Source: a virus. From it: DNA of 41,543 nucleotides. Position 1 is the stretch's first letter. Each line of letters starts with the position of its first letter. The stretch is from IMG/VR virus record IMGVR_UViG_3300047471_000348, positions 1-41,543 of that record. One strand, 5' to 3'. The position numbers and the translations under genes were made by a program. Under the pieces are notes generated by a model. That model was not told where the DNA came from, did no database searches, and saw only the letters and a list, made by a program, of their open reading frames with translations. Below, piece after piece: positions 9,505-16,813 of this stretch.

Positions 9505-12500
9505 ACTCACGATTTGTTTGGGGTCCTTCTGACTTTGAAGTCTTGCCGAAGACTCATCCTTTAGCACGTCTTGGTTTGTCTAGGCAGTCTCGATTTGTTT
9601 GGGGACCTTCTGAGATTGAAGTCCTGCCACCGGCACACTTGCTTGCCATGAAGTATGGGGCAGCACCCGGTGACAACATCAACGAGGACCTTCTTGACAA
9701 ACTAGTATCACACCAGATTGGTTTGACTCGTCTTCAGCGCACGATGATTGACGAGTTAACAGTCATTCTTGACAGCAACGACTCATTGCTACTTGCAGCG
9801 ATTGCCGATCGAGCAAAGCAGGATGGTACTCTTGGTCGCATCGATACAGTCCTGCGTGCTGTTGCTGGCGTCAATGACAAGACATTCCGCGATATCGAAA
9901 AGGCGTTGACTGACAGGTTGGTCAAGTTGGCGAAGTATGAGCAAGAGTATCAGCAAACAGCGCTGACACGATTACTGCCAATCGAATGGGACTTCGGACG
10001 CGCAGCCAGCGCTGCGTTGGAAGAGGGGGTTACAGATGTTCCATTTCAGGGTGCTCTACTTTCTGAGTGGATTGAGGGTATGCGTGTTGGTCGGTTCAAT
10101 CGCATTCGCGCTGCGATTAGAGCTGGAAGCACGGCTAAGGACTCAGTCAACTCAATTATCAAGGCCATACGTGGAACGAAAGCAGCAAATTATCAAGACG
10201 GGGTTCTCGCGGTATCGCGAAGATCGGCGGCGTCGGTTACAAGGACTGCGGCGAACCATGCGGCAAACAATGCGCGAGAGTTGTTCTATGAAGCAAACTC
10301 AGACCTGATTGGTAGTGGTATGTGGGTGTCTGTTCTGGACGACAGAACAACAGACATTTGCGAAGGACTGGATGGGTCAATTTTTGGTATCGGTGAAGGC
10401 CCTCGTCCTCCCGCGCACATTGGGTGTCGATCGGCGTTTGTTGCTTTGATCAAGGCAATCAAGGACCTTGGGTTTGATCCAGGTGACTTGCCCGATGATG
10501 TTGTCGAGTACATGAATGGTGAGGTGCCTGCAAAGCTGACCTACAGTGGATGGCTCAAGCGTCAACCTCCACATGTGCAAGACGGATTGCTTGGTACAGT
10601 TCATGCGGCGATGTTTCGACATGGCACGATGAAGGTGGGGAAGTTCATAGATCATACGGGTTTGAGGTATACGATCGATCAGTTGAGGCAGATTGATACC
10701 TCCCAATTCAAGCCTGCTAAGAAAAGGAATACTCGTATGGTTGCGCGAGCGGCAGTTGAGTCCCTTGTCATCAAAAAGAATTTCGGCTGGTCGCCAGATA
10801 CACCTGACAAGCGGGACTTGCTTTATGCACTCGAGCACCCCAAGTCAATTGGGTTGCCGGCAAAGGCTTCACTACGGAAATTGCTGTGTCCGATCTTTGA
10901 TCAAGGGGATTTGGGTTCATGCACGGCAAACGCCTTGATCCCACCTGTGATGTACTTGCATGGTCCAAACACGCCGATGCTTTCACGATTACAACTCTAC
11001 TATCTGGAGCGACAAATTGAAGACAGTGTGAAGTCCGATAGTGGCGCGGAAATCCGTGACGGTATCAAGGTACTTGCCAAAATCGGAGTTTGCACGGAAG
11101 CCGAATGGCCGTACAAGATCAAGAAGTTCAAGGTCAAGCCACCGTTGCCGCCAGATGATCAAGACTATCGTATATCCAAATACTCTCGACTGAAGACACA
11201 CGACGACTTCATGAAATGCATTGCGTCTAAGTTTCCGTTTGTCGGTGGGTTCACTGTGTACTCGTCATTCCAGGATGATCAGGTTGCGAAAACAGGCATA
11301 TTGTTGATGCCCGACTTCAACTCTGAAAAGCAGATTGGTGGTCATGCCGTTTGCATCGTTGGGTATGACACGGATTTCCATAGTAATCCAGTGTTCCTGC
11401 GATCGGGGTTACCTGCTGTTGCTGTGCCGTCCTTCATGTATGAGGTGCGCAACTCCTATGGCACGGATTGGGGTGATGCAGGCCACTTCTGGATACCAGG
11501 CGATTACTTAGAAGATCGGGACCTTGCGGATGACTTCTGGACCATCCGCAAGTTGGGGCCTGGTCTCAATCCTGACATGCCACAGGACTCAACTGTCAAT
11601 CAGGTAGGGTTTAATCCGTTCCATGACGAGCATGGCAAGTTTGCAACGGGGCCGATCAAGGCGTTTCTTGCTGGTCCTGCGAAGGATATAGTTCATACTG
11701 TAGGAAGCAAACTGAATGACAACAAACGGGAGTTATTGGCAGCTGCCATCACCTTCAGTTTGTACCATGTTGCTGGTGCTGATTTCCCTGCGGATGTGGA
11801 AGAGGCAATCCATGCACAAGTTGTCAACTTTGCTGAAAATGCTCAAGTGTCTGTTGGTATTGCAAAGGACTACATGTCTCGCGCAGTTGCGGCGATGATT
11901 GCCCTGCGTACGGAAAGGAATGCGAAGAAGTTGAAGGTGGCACGTGATGAAGTACTCGAGGCACTGACAGGGTTGCAGACAATCCTGGATAACATGGACG
12001 TAGGCAAGTTGGGGTTCAATCCGAACCATGACGAGAAGGGACGCTTTGCAACCTCTGAGTTCACCGATGCTGAGTTCGACAAAGCAATCAAAGGTGTCAG
12101 TGCTCACTTCACCATGGACGAAGATATACCCAATTATGTCAAATTGTCTGTTGGTGAGCGCAACATCATTCATGACTACACGGGTCCGTCCTACCTCGGT
12201 ATAAACAATTCATTGCGGCGCCAGACGTTGACTCCTGAGCAGCAGGATTACGTCGAAAAGCTGAACTCAGCACTGGGGCGTATGCCTAATTATGAAGGAA
12301 CGACCGATCGTGTCGGGTCCAACAATCCAGACGTGTTGAAGGTTTATCAGGATGCAGTTGGAAAGACGATTGAGGAACGGGCGTTCTTGAGTACAAAACG
12401 ATCGGACAGTAGTTTTGACCCGGGGCATCGGCCACTTGTCAATTTCACGATCCAAGGCAAGACTGGCAAGGACATTGCACGAATTGCTTTTAATCCTGAG

Positions 12501-12599
12501 GAACGGGAGGTTCTATTCAGGAGTGGTACACGGTTCAAAGTCATTTCCGTCAAGAAAGCAAAAGACGGCAAGTATGATACAGTGTTGCGAGAGGTGTGA
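9501..12599 (+). CDS. MuF head-morphogenesis, papain-like peptidase and ADP-ribosyltransferase fusion
   Basis: A 1032-residue multidomain protein. Residues 3-50 contain a tandem duplication of SRFVWGPSxxEVLP. A MuF (Mu gp30-like) domain follows, with CEGLDGSIFG and RPPAHIGCRS at about 287-313. Next is a C1A papain-like peptidase: Gln468 and Cys474 in FDQGDLGSCTAN, His615 in GGHAVCIVGYD, Asn651 in VRNSYGTDWG. Two tags, GFNPFHDEHGKFATGP (703-718) and GFNPNHDEKGRFATSE (838-853), flank a helical segment. The last 180 residues are an ADP-ribosyltransferase with Arg937, AFLSTK (Ser964) and Glu1001-x-Glu1003. MuF proteins bind the portal inside the procapsid, so this could load and release an effector. 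Starts by ATGA overlap. Confidence 0.87.
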   Translation: MNSRFVWGPSDFEVLPKTHPLARLGLSRQSRFVWGPSEIEVLPPAHLLAMKYGAAPGDNINEDLLDKLVSHQIGLTRLQRTMIDELTVILDSNDSLLLAAIADRAKQDGTLGRIDTVLRAVAGVNDKTFRDIEKALTDRLVKLAKYEQEYQQTALTRLLPIEWDFGRAASAALEEGVTDVPFQGALLSEWIEGMRVGRFNRIRAAIRAGSTAKDSVNSIIKAIRGTKAANYQDGVLAVSRRSAASVTRTAANHAANNARELFYEANSDLIGSGMWVSVLDDRTTDICEGLDGSIFGIGEGPRPPAHIGCRSAFVALIKAIKDLGFDPGDLPDDVVEYMNGEVPAKLTYSGWLKRQPPHVQDGLLGTVHAAMFRHGTMKVGKFIDHTGLRYTIDQLRQIDTSQFKPAKKRNTRMVARAAVESLVIKKNFGWSPDTPDKRDLLYALEHPKSIGLPAKASLRKLLCPIFDQGDLGSCTANALIPPVMYLHGPNTPMLSRLQLYYLERQIEDSVKSDSGAEIRDGIKVLAKIGVCTEAEWPYKIKKFKVKPPLPPDDQDYRISKYSRLKTHDDFMKCIASKFPFVGGFTVYSSFQDDQVAKTGILLMPDFNSEKQIGGHAVCIVGYDTDFHSNPVFLRSGLPAVAVPSFMYEVRNSYGTDWGDAGHFWIPGDYLEDRDLADDFWTIRKLGPGLNPDMPQDSTVNQVGFNPFHDEHGKFATGPIKAFLAGPAKDIVHTVGSKLNDNKRELLAAAITFSLYHVAGADFPADVEEAIHAQVVNFAENAQVSVGIAKDYMSRAVAAMIALRTERNAKKLKVARDEVLEALTGLQTILDNMDVGKLGFNPNHDEKGRFATSEFTDAEFDKAIKGVSAHFTMDEDIPNYVKLSVGERNIIHDYTGPSYLGINNSLRRQTLTPEQQDYVEKLNSALGRMPNYEGTTDRVGSNNPDVLKVYQDAVGKTIEERAFLSTKRSDSSFDPGHRPLVNFTIQGKTGKDIARIAFNPEEREVLFRSGTRFKVISVKKAKDGKYDTVLREV
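9507..9650 (+). repeat. Tandem 81-bp duplication at the start of the MuF fusion gene
   Basis: The segment from 9507 (TCACGATTTGTTTGGGG) recurs from 9588 (TCTCGATTTGTTTGGGG) in the same frame, duplicating the peptide SRFVWGPSxxEVLPxxHxLA. The copies keep about 20 of 27 positions similar at protein level, with several silent changes, so the duplication is retained by selection or fairly recent. Confidence 0.8.
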
Positions 12600-12601
12600 T
12601 C

Positions 12602-13276
12602 ATGAACAAGTCAGTTGACGATACTCCGCCCGGCATGCTTGAAGACGGAACTTTGAACATAGTCGAGGACGAGCCGAAGAAGGTGGGTAGTTTCTTTGCA
12701 ACGCGTCATCCTCTTGGTGCACATAAGTTGGGTATGAACCCCTATCATGATGAGAAGGGCCGCTTTGCTACATCTGACGGCGCAGTTAAGCAGTACATGT
12801 TTTCATCTGAATTTGAAAAGATCAATGACTATCTCCGCAACGGTGGGTATTCAGACGAGCGACGAGATTTGGATACTAAGGTTGCAGCGATCGACAAAGA
12901 CCTTGCCGAAAATGGAAGACCTGTTCCTGCTGGAGTTAAATTGTGGCGTGGCTTGCATTTGCCGGAAGATGATCCATTGCTGGATAAATTAAAAGTTGGT
13001 GGAGTTTTTGTAGACCAGGGTTACGTTGCAACTACCACCGCTAAAGCATGGGCGGAGCATGCTTTGAAGGGGAACCTTGGCGAAACTGATGTGCTGTTGC
13101 AGGTGATCCCATCAACTGTTAAAAACCCAAAGGCAATTTACAATCCAAGGGAGTTCGAGTTCTTGTTTCAACGTGGCAATCATTTTAAGGTCAAGTCCGT
13201 TACTCGATCCGAAGGTCGGGGGGCAGACGGTGGTCGGCTTGACGTTGTTGTCCACATGACCCGCCTCATTAAGTAG
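12602..13276 (+). CDS. ADP-ribosyltransferase 3 with N-terminal tag
   Basis: The 224-residue protein carries the GMNPYHDEKGRFATSD tag at 44-59, then an ADP-ribosyltransferase fold: Arg116 in KLWRGLHL, GYVATTTAK (144-146), and Glu184-x-Glu186 in PREFEFLFQRGNHFKV. The usual Ser-Thr-Ser element is Thr-Thr-Thr here, which may alter NAD+ binding or specificity. ATG 12602 is preferred for its GAGAGG site; an alternative GTG at 12596 overlaps the previous stop. It is the third such enzyme in 4.5 kb and shares its tag with the MuF fusion. The three catalytic domains are quite different in sequence, so they may hit different targets. Confidence 0.82.
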   Translation: MNKSVDDTPPGMLEDGTLNIVEDEPKKVGSFFATRHPLGAHKLGMNPYHDEKGRFATSDGAVKQYMFSSEFEKINDYLRNGGYSDERRDLDTKVAAIDKDLAENGRPVPAGVKLWRGLHLPEDDPLLDKLKVGGVFVDQGYVATTTAKAWAEHALKGNLGETDVLLQVIPSTVKNPKAIYNPREFEFLFQRGNHFKVKSVTRSEGRGADGGRLDVVVHMTRLIK

Positions 13277-13305
13277 TATGTGAGGATGAAGGGAGTCCAC
13301 AAAAA

Positions 13306-13530
13306 ATGGCTGATGTGAAACAGCGGGTAGCGTCCATCAATGAATTGTCATTGCAACTTTGTCTAGTACTGGAAGATCATGACCCCGATATTGCTTTGTC
13401 GGCATTGACAAGCGTTATGGCTGGTTACATTCACTGCCGCTACTACGAGAAGGATTGGGAGGTGTTACTGACTCATGTCTACAATTGTTTGGGAGCACTT
13501 GTTGTGCGTCATGACGAAACGGTGAACTGA
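13306..13530 (+). CDS. Small hypothetical protein
   Basis: A 74-residue, mostly helical protein (VASINELSLQLCLVLEDHDPD then LSALTSVMAGYIHCRY). GGGAG lies upstream of ATG 13306. It contains no signal peptide or known motif. Its stop overlaps the start of a tiny membrane peptide. The size and helical content would fit a small accessory or antitoxin-like partner of the neighbouring enzymes, but there is no evidence for that. Confidence 0.6.
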   Translation: MADVKQRVASINELSLQLCLVLEDHDPDIALSALTSVMAGYIHCRYYEKDWEVLLTHVYNCLGALVVRHDETVN

Positions 13531-13628
13531 TGACTGATCTTCATTTTCGAATATTGTTGCTATGCGCTGCGTCGGCGGTGTTTGGTATGTCAATGGGTAT
13601 GCTGCTGGAACGTGTCTTGTCTCATTGA
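13530..13628 (+). CDS. Tiny membrane peptide
   Basis: A 32-residue frame from ATG 13530 (overlapping the previous TGA by one base) to TGA 13626-13628. The product [19 protein letters not shown] continues into a Met-rich hydrophobic segment and ends in ERVLSH, giving one membrane helix. Its stop lies just before the ribosome site of the dCTP deaminase gene, so it fills the gap between genes as a real cistron would. Role unknown. Confidence 0.45.
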   Translation: MTDLHFRILLLCAASAVFGMSMGMLLERVLSH

Positions 13629-13644
13629 AAAAGGAAGCGCAAGA

Positions 13645-14280
13645 ATGACTATCATGGCTGACTGGGAAATCAAGGATCGTTGTTATGGAAACGTGCCGAT
13701 GATTGCACCGTTTTCGGCAACACAGGTCAAGGAAAAGCACGGGGTATTCACCCGCAATGGCCGCATCATTTCCTATGGGTTGTCATCCTATGGGTATGAC
13801 GTTCGCCTGGGTCGCCAGTTCAAGGTATTCACGAACGTCAACAATTCAGTTATCGATCCGAAGAGTATGGCCGATAGTTGTTTCGTTGATGTTGAGGCAG
13901 ATGAGATACTGATACCTCCGAACTCGTTTGCTTTGGGTGTCAGCATGGAAACGATCCGAGTTCCTCGTGACGTGTTGGTCATATGTATCGGCAAGTCCAC
14001 TTATGCCCGTTGCGGCATTGTCTGTAATGTGACGCCCCTCGAGCCGGAGTGGGTTGGGCAGATCACTACAGAAATTGCTAACACCTCGCCCTTGCCCGTG
14101 CGTATGTATGCTGGCGAGGGTTTTCTGCAGTTGACCTTTCATCGGCATATTGTTTCTAGACCCAAGCATGTGGGTCACCCAATGCTGGAGAGTGTTGATG
14201 TGGTGGGTTGTGAGACATCGTATGCCGATCGAAAGGGGAAGTACCAGGATCAAGTTGGTATTGTGCTTCCCAAGGCATGA
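13645..14280 (+). CDS. dcd: dCTP deaminase
   Basis: The 211-residue protein matches dCTP deaminase (Dcd), a trimeric enzyme that converts dCTP to dUTP to feed dTTP synthesis. Key features: [20 protein letters not shown] with Ser118 and Arg122; [11 protein letters not shown]; and EIANTSPLP with the catalytic Glu at 143, matching Ser111, Arg115 and Glu138 of the E. coli enzyme. ATG 13645 is chosen for its AAGGAA site; the frame is open to 13582 but lacks a good site. A bifunctional deaminase/dUTPase is possible. Finding a nucleotide enzyme among head genes is unusual and suggests a cargo region. Confidence 0.88.
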   Translation: MTIMADWEIKDRCYGNVPMIAPFSATQVKEKHGVFTRNGRIISYGLSSYGYDVRLGRQFKVFTNVNNSVIDPKSMADSCFVDVEADEILIPPNSFALGVSMETIRVPRDVLVICIGKSTYARCGIVCNVTPLEPEWVGQITTEIANTSPLPVRMYAGEGFLQLTFHRHIVSRPKHVGHPMLESVDVVGCETSYADRKGKYQDQVGIVLPKA

Positions 14281-14289
14281 GGTTGCAAG

Positions 14290-14451
14290 ATGCAATTACG
14301 AATACTCCGAACCAAGGACGGTGATCGACTCCAGCAGTACATAGAAACCTGGGAGTTTGCTGACGAGGACACCCCTGGAGCCATGCTAACAAAAGAGGGG
14401 TGGATTAGGATTGTTCGTGACTGGCAAGACGTTCCTGTTGTAGAGGCCTGA
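14290..14451 (+). CDS. Small hypothetical protein
   Basis: A 53-residue frame with GAGG about seven bases before ATG 14290. The product MQLRILRTKDGDRLQQYI continues into an acidic middle and WIRIVRDWQDVPVVEA, a pattern of alternating hydrophobic residues suggesting a small beta-rich fold. It ends two bases before the next start. No family recognised. Confidence 0.5.
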   Translation: MQLRILRTKDGDRLQQYIETWEFADEDTPGAMLTKEGWIRIVRDWQDVPVVEA

Positions 14452-14452
14452 T

Positions 14453-14683
14453 GTGGGAACTGGAATAGGTCCCGCGACTTGGGACCTCAAGCGTTGGCAT
14501 ACTGGACTATACGTTGCGCCAAGCCGATTGGCGCAACTAGTCATTAGGGGTTACTTATTCCATTTTCGAGGGTGTTACAGTTTAACGTCTAAAGGTCACG
14601 CTGCATTACGGCGACCCGGCGTCTTTCCAAAAGACAAGCAACCAGCGCAAAGCAAGCTACGACGTGTGGAGATAATCCGATGA
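14453..14683 (+). CDS. Small winged-helix-like protein
   Basis: A 76-residue protein starting at GTG 14453 with AGAGG about six bases upstream. The segment APSRLAQLVIRGYLFHF followed by YSLTSKGHAALRR resembles the recognition helix and wing of small winged-helix DNA-binding proteins, where 'LT.KG..AL' is a common ending. The C-terminus is basic. It could be a transcription regulator or a DNA-binding accessory protein. The call rests on pattern only. Confidence 0.5.
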   Translation: MGTGIGPATWDLKRWHTGLYVAPSRLAQLVIRGYLFHFRGCYSLTSKGHAALRRPGVFPKDKQPAQSKLRRVEIIR

Positions 14684-15117
14684 TGACCTATGAGCAACTG
14701 CGCGAGCGTTATGACCTGCTGACTTATCTAACTCGTGTGTTTAATCGAAACGCGCAATCAGGCGACATTGATTGTCGAGTTAACGAATGGTTGAGTAAGC
14801 AGATTTACGAGATCAATACACAGTTGGTTGCAGCAGTTGGTCATAATGATGCTGTATCCAAAACCAAATATGCTGCGGGTGGTGTGTTCATACCTCCTGG
14901 CGCGTCTTCCGACAATGTTGTAGTCAAGTTGCCCGAACGGGTGCGAGCAGTAAAGTCTGTTCTAGAGGCTGCAGCGGAGCACAAGGCAAAGCATACTATT
15001 GTGTTGATTGAGAATGACGACGGTTATGCACACTTCATTCATGACGATGATCTGGACCTTGCGACAGGGCTGTTCTTGCTGGAGTCCTTCAAGCATCAAT
15101 TGTTCAATGGGTACTGA
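14680..15117 (+). CDS. Hypothetical protein
   Basis: A 145-residue protein whose start region reads ATGATGA, overlapping the previous stop; starts at 14680 and 14683 are both possible. The N-terminal half is helical (TYEQLRERYDLLTYLTRVFNRN), the C-terminal half acidic with ENDDGYAHFIHDDDLDL. The central segment, GGVFIPPGASSDNVVVKLPERV, appears to link the two. No known domain is recognised. It is the last gene before an untranslated region with the conserved hairpin. Confidence 0.6.
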   Translation: MMTYEQLRERYDLLTYLTRVFNRNAQSGDIDCRVNEWLSKQIYEINTQLVAAVGHNDAVSKTKYAAGGVFIPPGASSDNVVVKLPERVRAVKSVLEAAAEHKAKHTIVLIENDDGYAHFIHDDDLDLATGLFLLESFKHQLFNGY

Positions 15118-15152
15118 GTGTGTTGCAAAAATACAACAAACGGACCCTCCAT

Positions 15153-15243
15153 TAGAGCGGGCTACAGCGCCCTTTCGCATGGGGGCGCTAGGGAGGTAGC
15201 GCTCCCCTCCCAAAAACCTCTGTAGCCCGCTCTATCGCAGGAA
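15153..15243 (+). promoter_or_regulatory. Conserved G-U hairpin element, copy 2, with 15-bp outer stem
   Basis: Core: GGGGGCGCTA (15181-15190), 6-nt loop, TAGCGCTCCC (15197-15206). An outer stem, TAGAGCGGGCTACAG (15153-15167) with CTGTAGCCCGCTCTA (15220-15234), pairs over 15 bp without mismatch. It is followed by TATCGCAGGAATTT, almost the same as TATCGAAGGAATTT after copy 3. It occupies the gap between 15117 and the glycosyltransferase gene. There is no T-tract directly after the stem, so it is not a standard terminator. Confidence 0.75.
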
Positions 15244-15269
15244 TTTTGGCACCCCTGATCCGAACACGG

Positions 15270-16184
15270 ATGGCAATCATGCATGTCACGATCCAAAGGC
15301 GTGTTTTCATCCATGGAATGCAGGGGATGGGTGACAGTTTCTACCAACGTGCAGTTGTCAAGCCTATCCTGGAAAAGGCCGAAGACGTGTGGTTGGAGAC
15401 ATCGTGGCCCGCAATTTATCACGACATGCCTCGGTTGAAGTTCGTTGCGTCCAATACGCGACTGCGGACTCAGGCAAAAAGCGTCAACAAGAACTTAAAG
15501 TACTTTGTTAGAAATCCGATGGGGACAACCCCATTGCAAGAAGTTAGAGTTCATTATCCCTTTCCAATCGCCGTTCAGTTAGGTGGACTGCCGCAAGCGA
15601 TGGCTGCAGTCACTCACATTGAAACAGACTATGACTACAGAATGACGGTTCCGGCAGCATGGCAGGAGGCTGCACGAAAGTTGATCGGGTATCCTGAAAA
15701 GCCAATTCTTGTTGTCCGACCATTGACTGTTCGAACAGAATGGAACCCGATTACGCAACGCAATCCAGATACAAACCACTATTTTGCTCTTTACAACTCC
15801 ATTCGCAAGTATTTCCATGTCGTTTCTGTTGCTGACTTGGAAAAGGATCGTGAGTGGTTGATTGGTCCAGAACTATGGGCAGATCACCAGTTTTATGAAC
15901 ATCCTTTACCAACTGAGACATTGATTGGATTGTTTTCGATTGCCAATCTTGTAATGGCAGCGCCAGGCTTCGCCCTTGCAATGGCCCAAGCGACAGGGAC
16001 ACCAGTTGTAATTGTTTTTGGTGGAATGGAGAGTTCATATGCACATAGATCATCAACTGTATGGGCACCATTCCTGGGTATCGACCCGATCAATCCTTGC
16101 AACTGTTGGTCTGCCATGCACAGTTGCAACAAGAAAATCGACATGGTCAATGCAACCAAGAGGCTGATGGAGTTCCTGAGATGA
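15270..16184 (+). CDS. GT9-like glycosyltransferase (GT-B fold)
   Basis: About 304 residues resembling ADP-heptose/GT9 glycosyltransferases. The N-terminus has VFIHGMQGMGDSFYQ, equivalent to the GxGD loop of that family. The C-terminal donor domain has LIGLFSIANLVMAAPGFALAMAQATGTPVVIVFGG, the typical region in which a Pro/Gly loop contacts the nucleotide sugar. The start is uncertain: TTG 15246, ATG 15270 and ATG 15279 are all in frame and none has a strong ribosome site. It overlaps the methyltransferase by ATGA, suggesting joint action on one glycan. Possible acceptors are host lipopolysaccharide or the phage's own fibres. Confidence 0.75.
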   Translation: MAIMHVTIQRRVFIHGMQGMGDSFYQRAVVKPILEKAEDVWLETSWPAIYHDMPRLKFVASNTRLRTQAKSVNKNLKYFVRNPMGTTPLQEVRVHYPFPIAVQLGGLPQAMAAVTHIETDYDYRMTVPAAWQEAARKLIGYPEKPILVVRPLTVRTEWNPITQRNPDTNHYFALYNSIRKYFHVVSVADLEKDREWLIGPELWADHQFYEHPLPTETLIGLFSIANLVMAAPGFALAMAQATGTPVVIVFGGMESSYAHRSSTVWAPFLGIDPINPCNCWSAMHSCNKKIDMVNATKRLMEFLR

Positions 16185-16813
16185 TCCCGGTGAAGAGGCC
16201 ACAGACAACGCCGATGGTCGTTCAACAAAAGGCGTTGAAGTGCTACATGCCCAAAGACTTTCGTTGGACGCCTGGATTGTCTCGACTGCCCTACTTGAAC
16301 CAAGGCGAAATGGAGATGATCCTTGCAGTTGCGAATACTGCACAGACGAAACACACGATGATCGAGATCGGTGTAAACTCCGGGCGGACTGCACGAATGG
16401 TCCTTGATCACATTGAGTTTCAACGTTATATAGGTATCGACGTACTTCCGGGTTACAGTTCGAAGTTACTTCCCGTCCAACGAAGGGAAGTACCCGGAGC
16501 GCCCGGTAGGCACTGCGTAAATGATCGGCGGTTTGAACTGCTGGTCAGCGCAAATGGTTCCGGGGATATCAAGGTGGGCGAGTTGCCCCCTGCGGATGTA
16601 ATCTTTATCGATGGTGACCATAGTGCACGTGGCGTTACTCACGACACAGAGTTGGCTCTTGCAGCAATCAAACCTGGTGGTACGATTATCTGGCATGATT
16701 ATCATGACATGCCGGTTGTCCAGGTGAAGCCTGTGATTGACAAGCTCGTGTCACAAGGACGCACTATATTCCGGGTCGAGGGGACCTGGATAGCATTCGA
16801 AAGGTTTCCGTGA
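16181..16813 (+). CDS. Class I SAM-dependent methyltransferase
   Basis: The 210-residue protein has a Rossmann-type methyltransferase core: motif I MIEIGVNSGRTARMV at about 60-74, an acidic end of strand 2 in YIGIDVLP, DVIFIDGDH at 139-147, and GGTIIWHDYHDMP at about 166-178. This pattern is close to the Methyltransf_24 / cephalosporin-hydroxylase-like group often found with glycosyltransferases. It probably O-methylates a sugar or small acceptor using S-adenosylmethionine. ATG 16181 overlaps the glycosyltransferase stop, so the pair is coupled. An open frame upstream of 16181 is a shadow of the previous gene. Confidence 0.82.
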   Translation: MIPVKRPQTTPMVVQQKALKCYMPKDFRWTPGLSRLPYLNQGEMEMILAVANTAQTKHTMIEIGVNSGRTARMVLDHIEFQRYIGIDVLPGYSSKLLPVQRREVPGAPGRHCVNDRRFELLVSANGSGDIKVGELPPADVIFIDGDHSARGVTHDTELALAAIKPGGTIIWHDYHDMPVVQVKPVIDKLVSQGRTIFRVEGTWIAFERFP

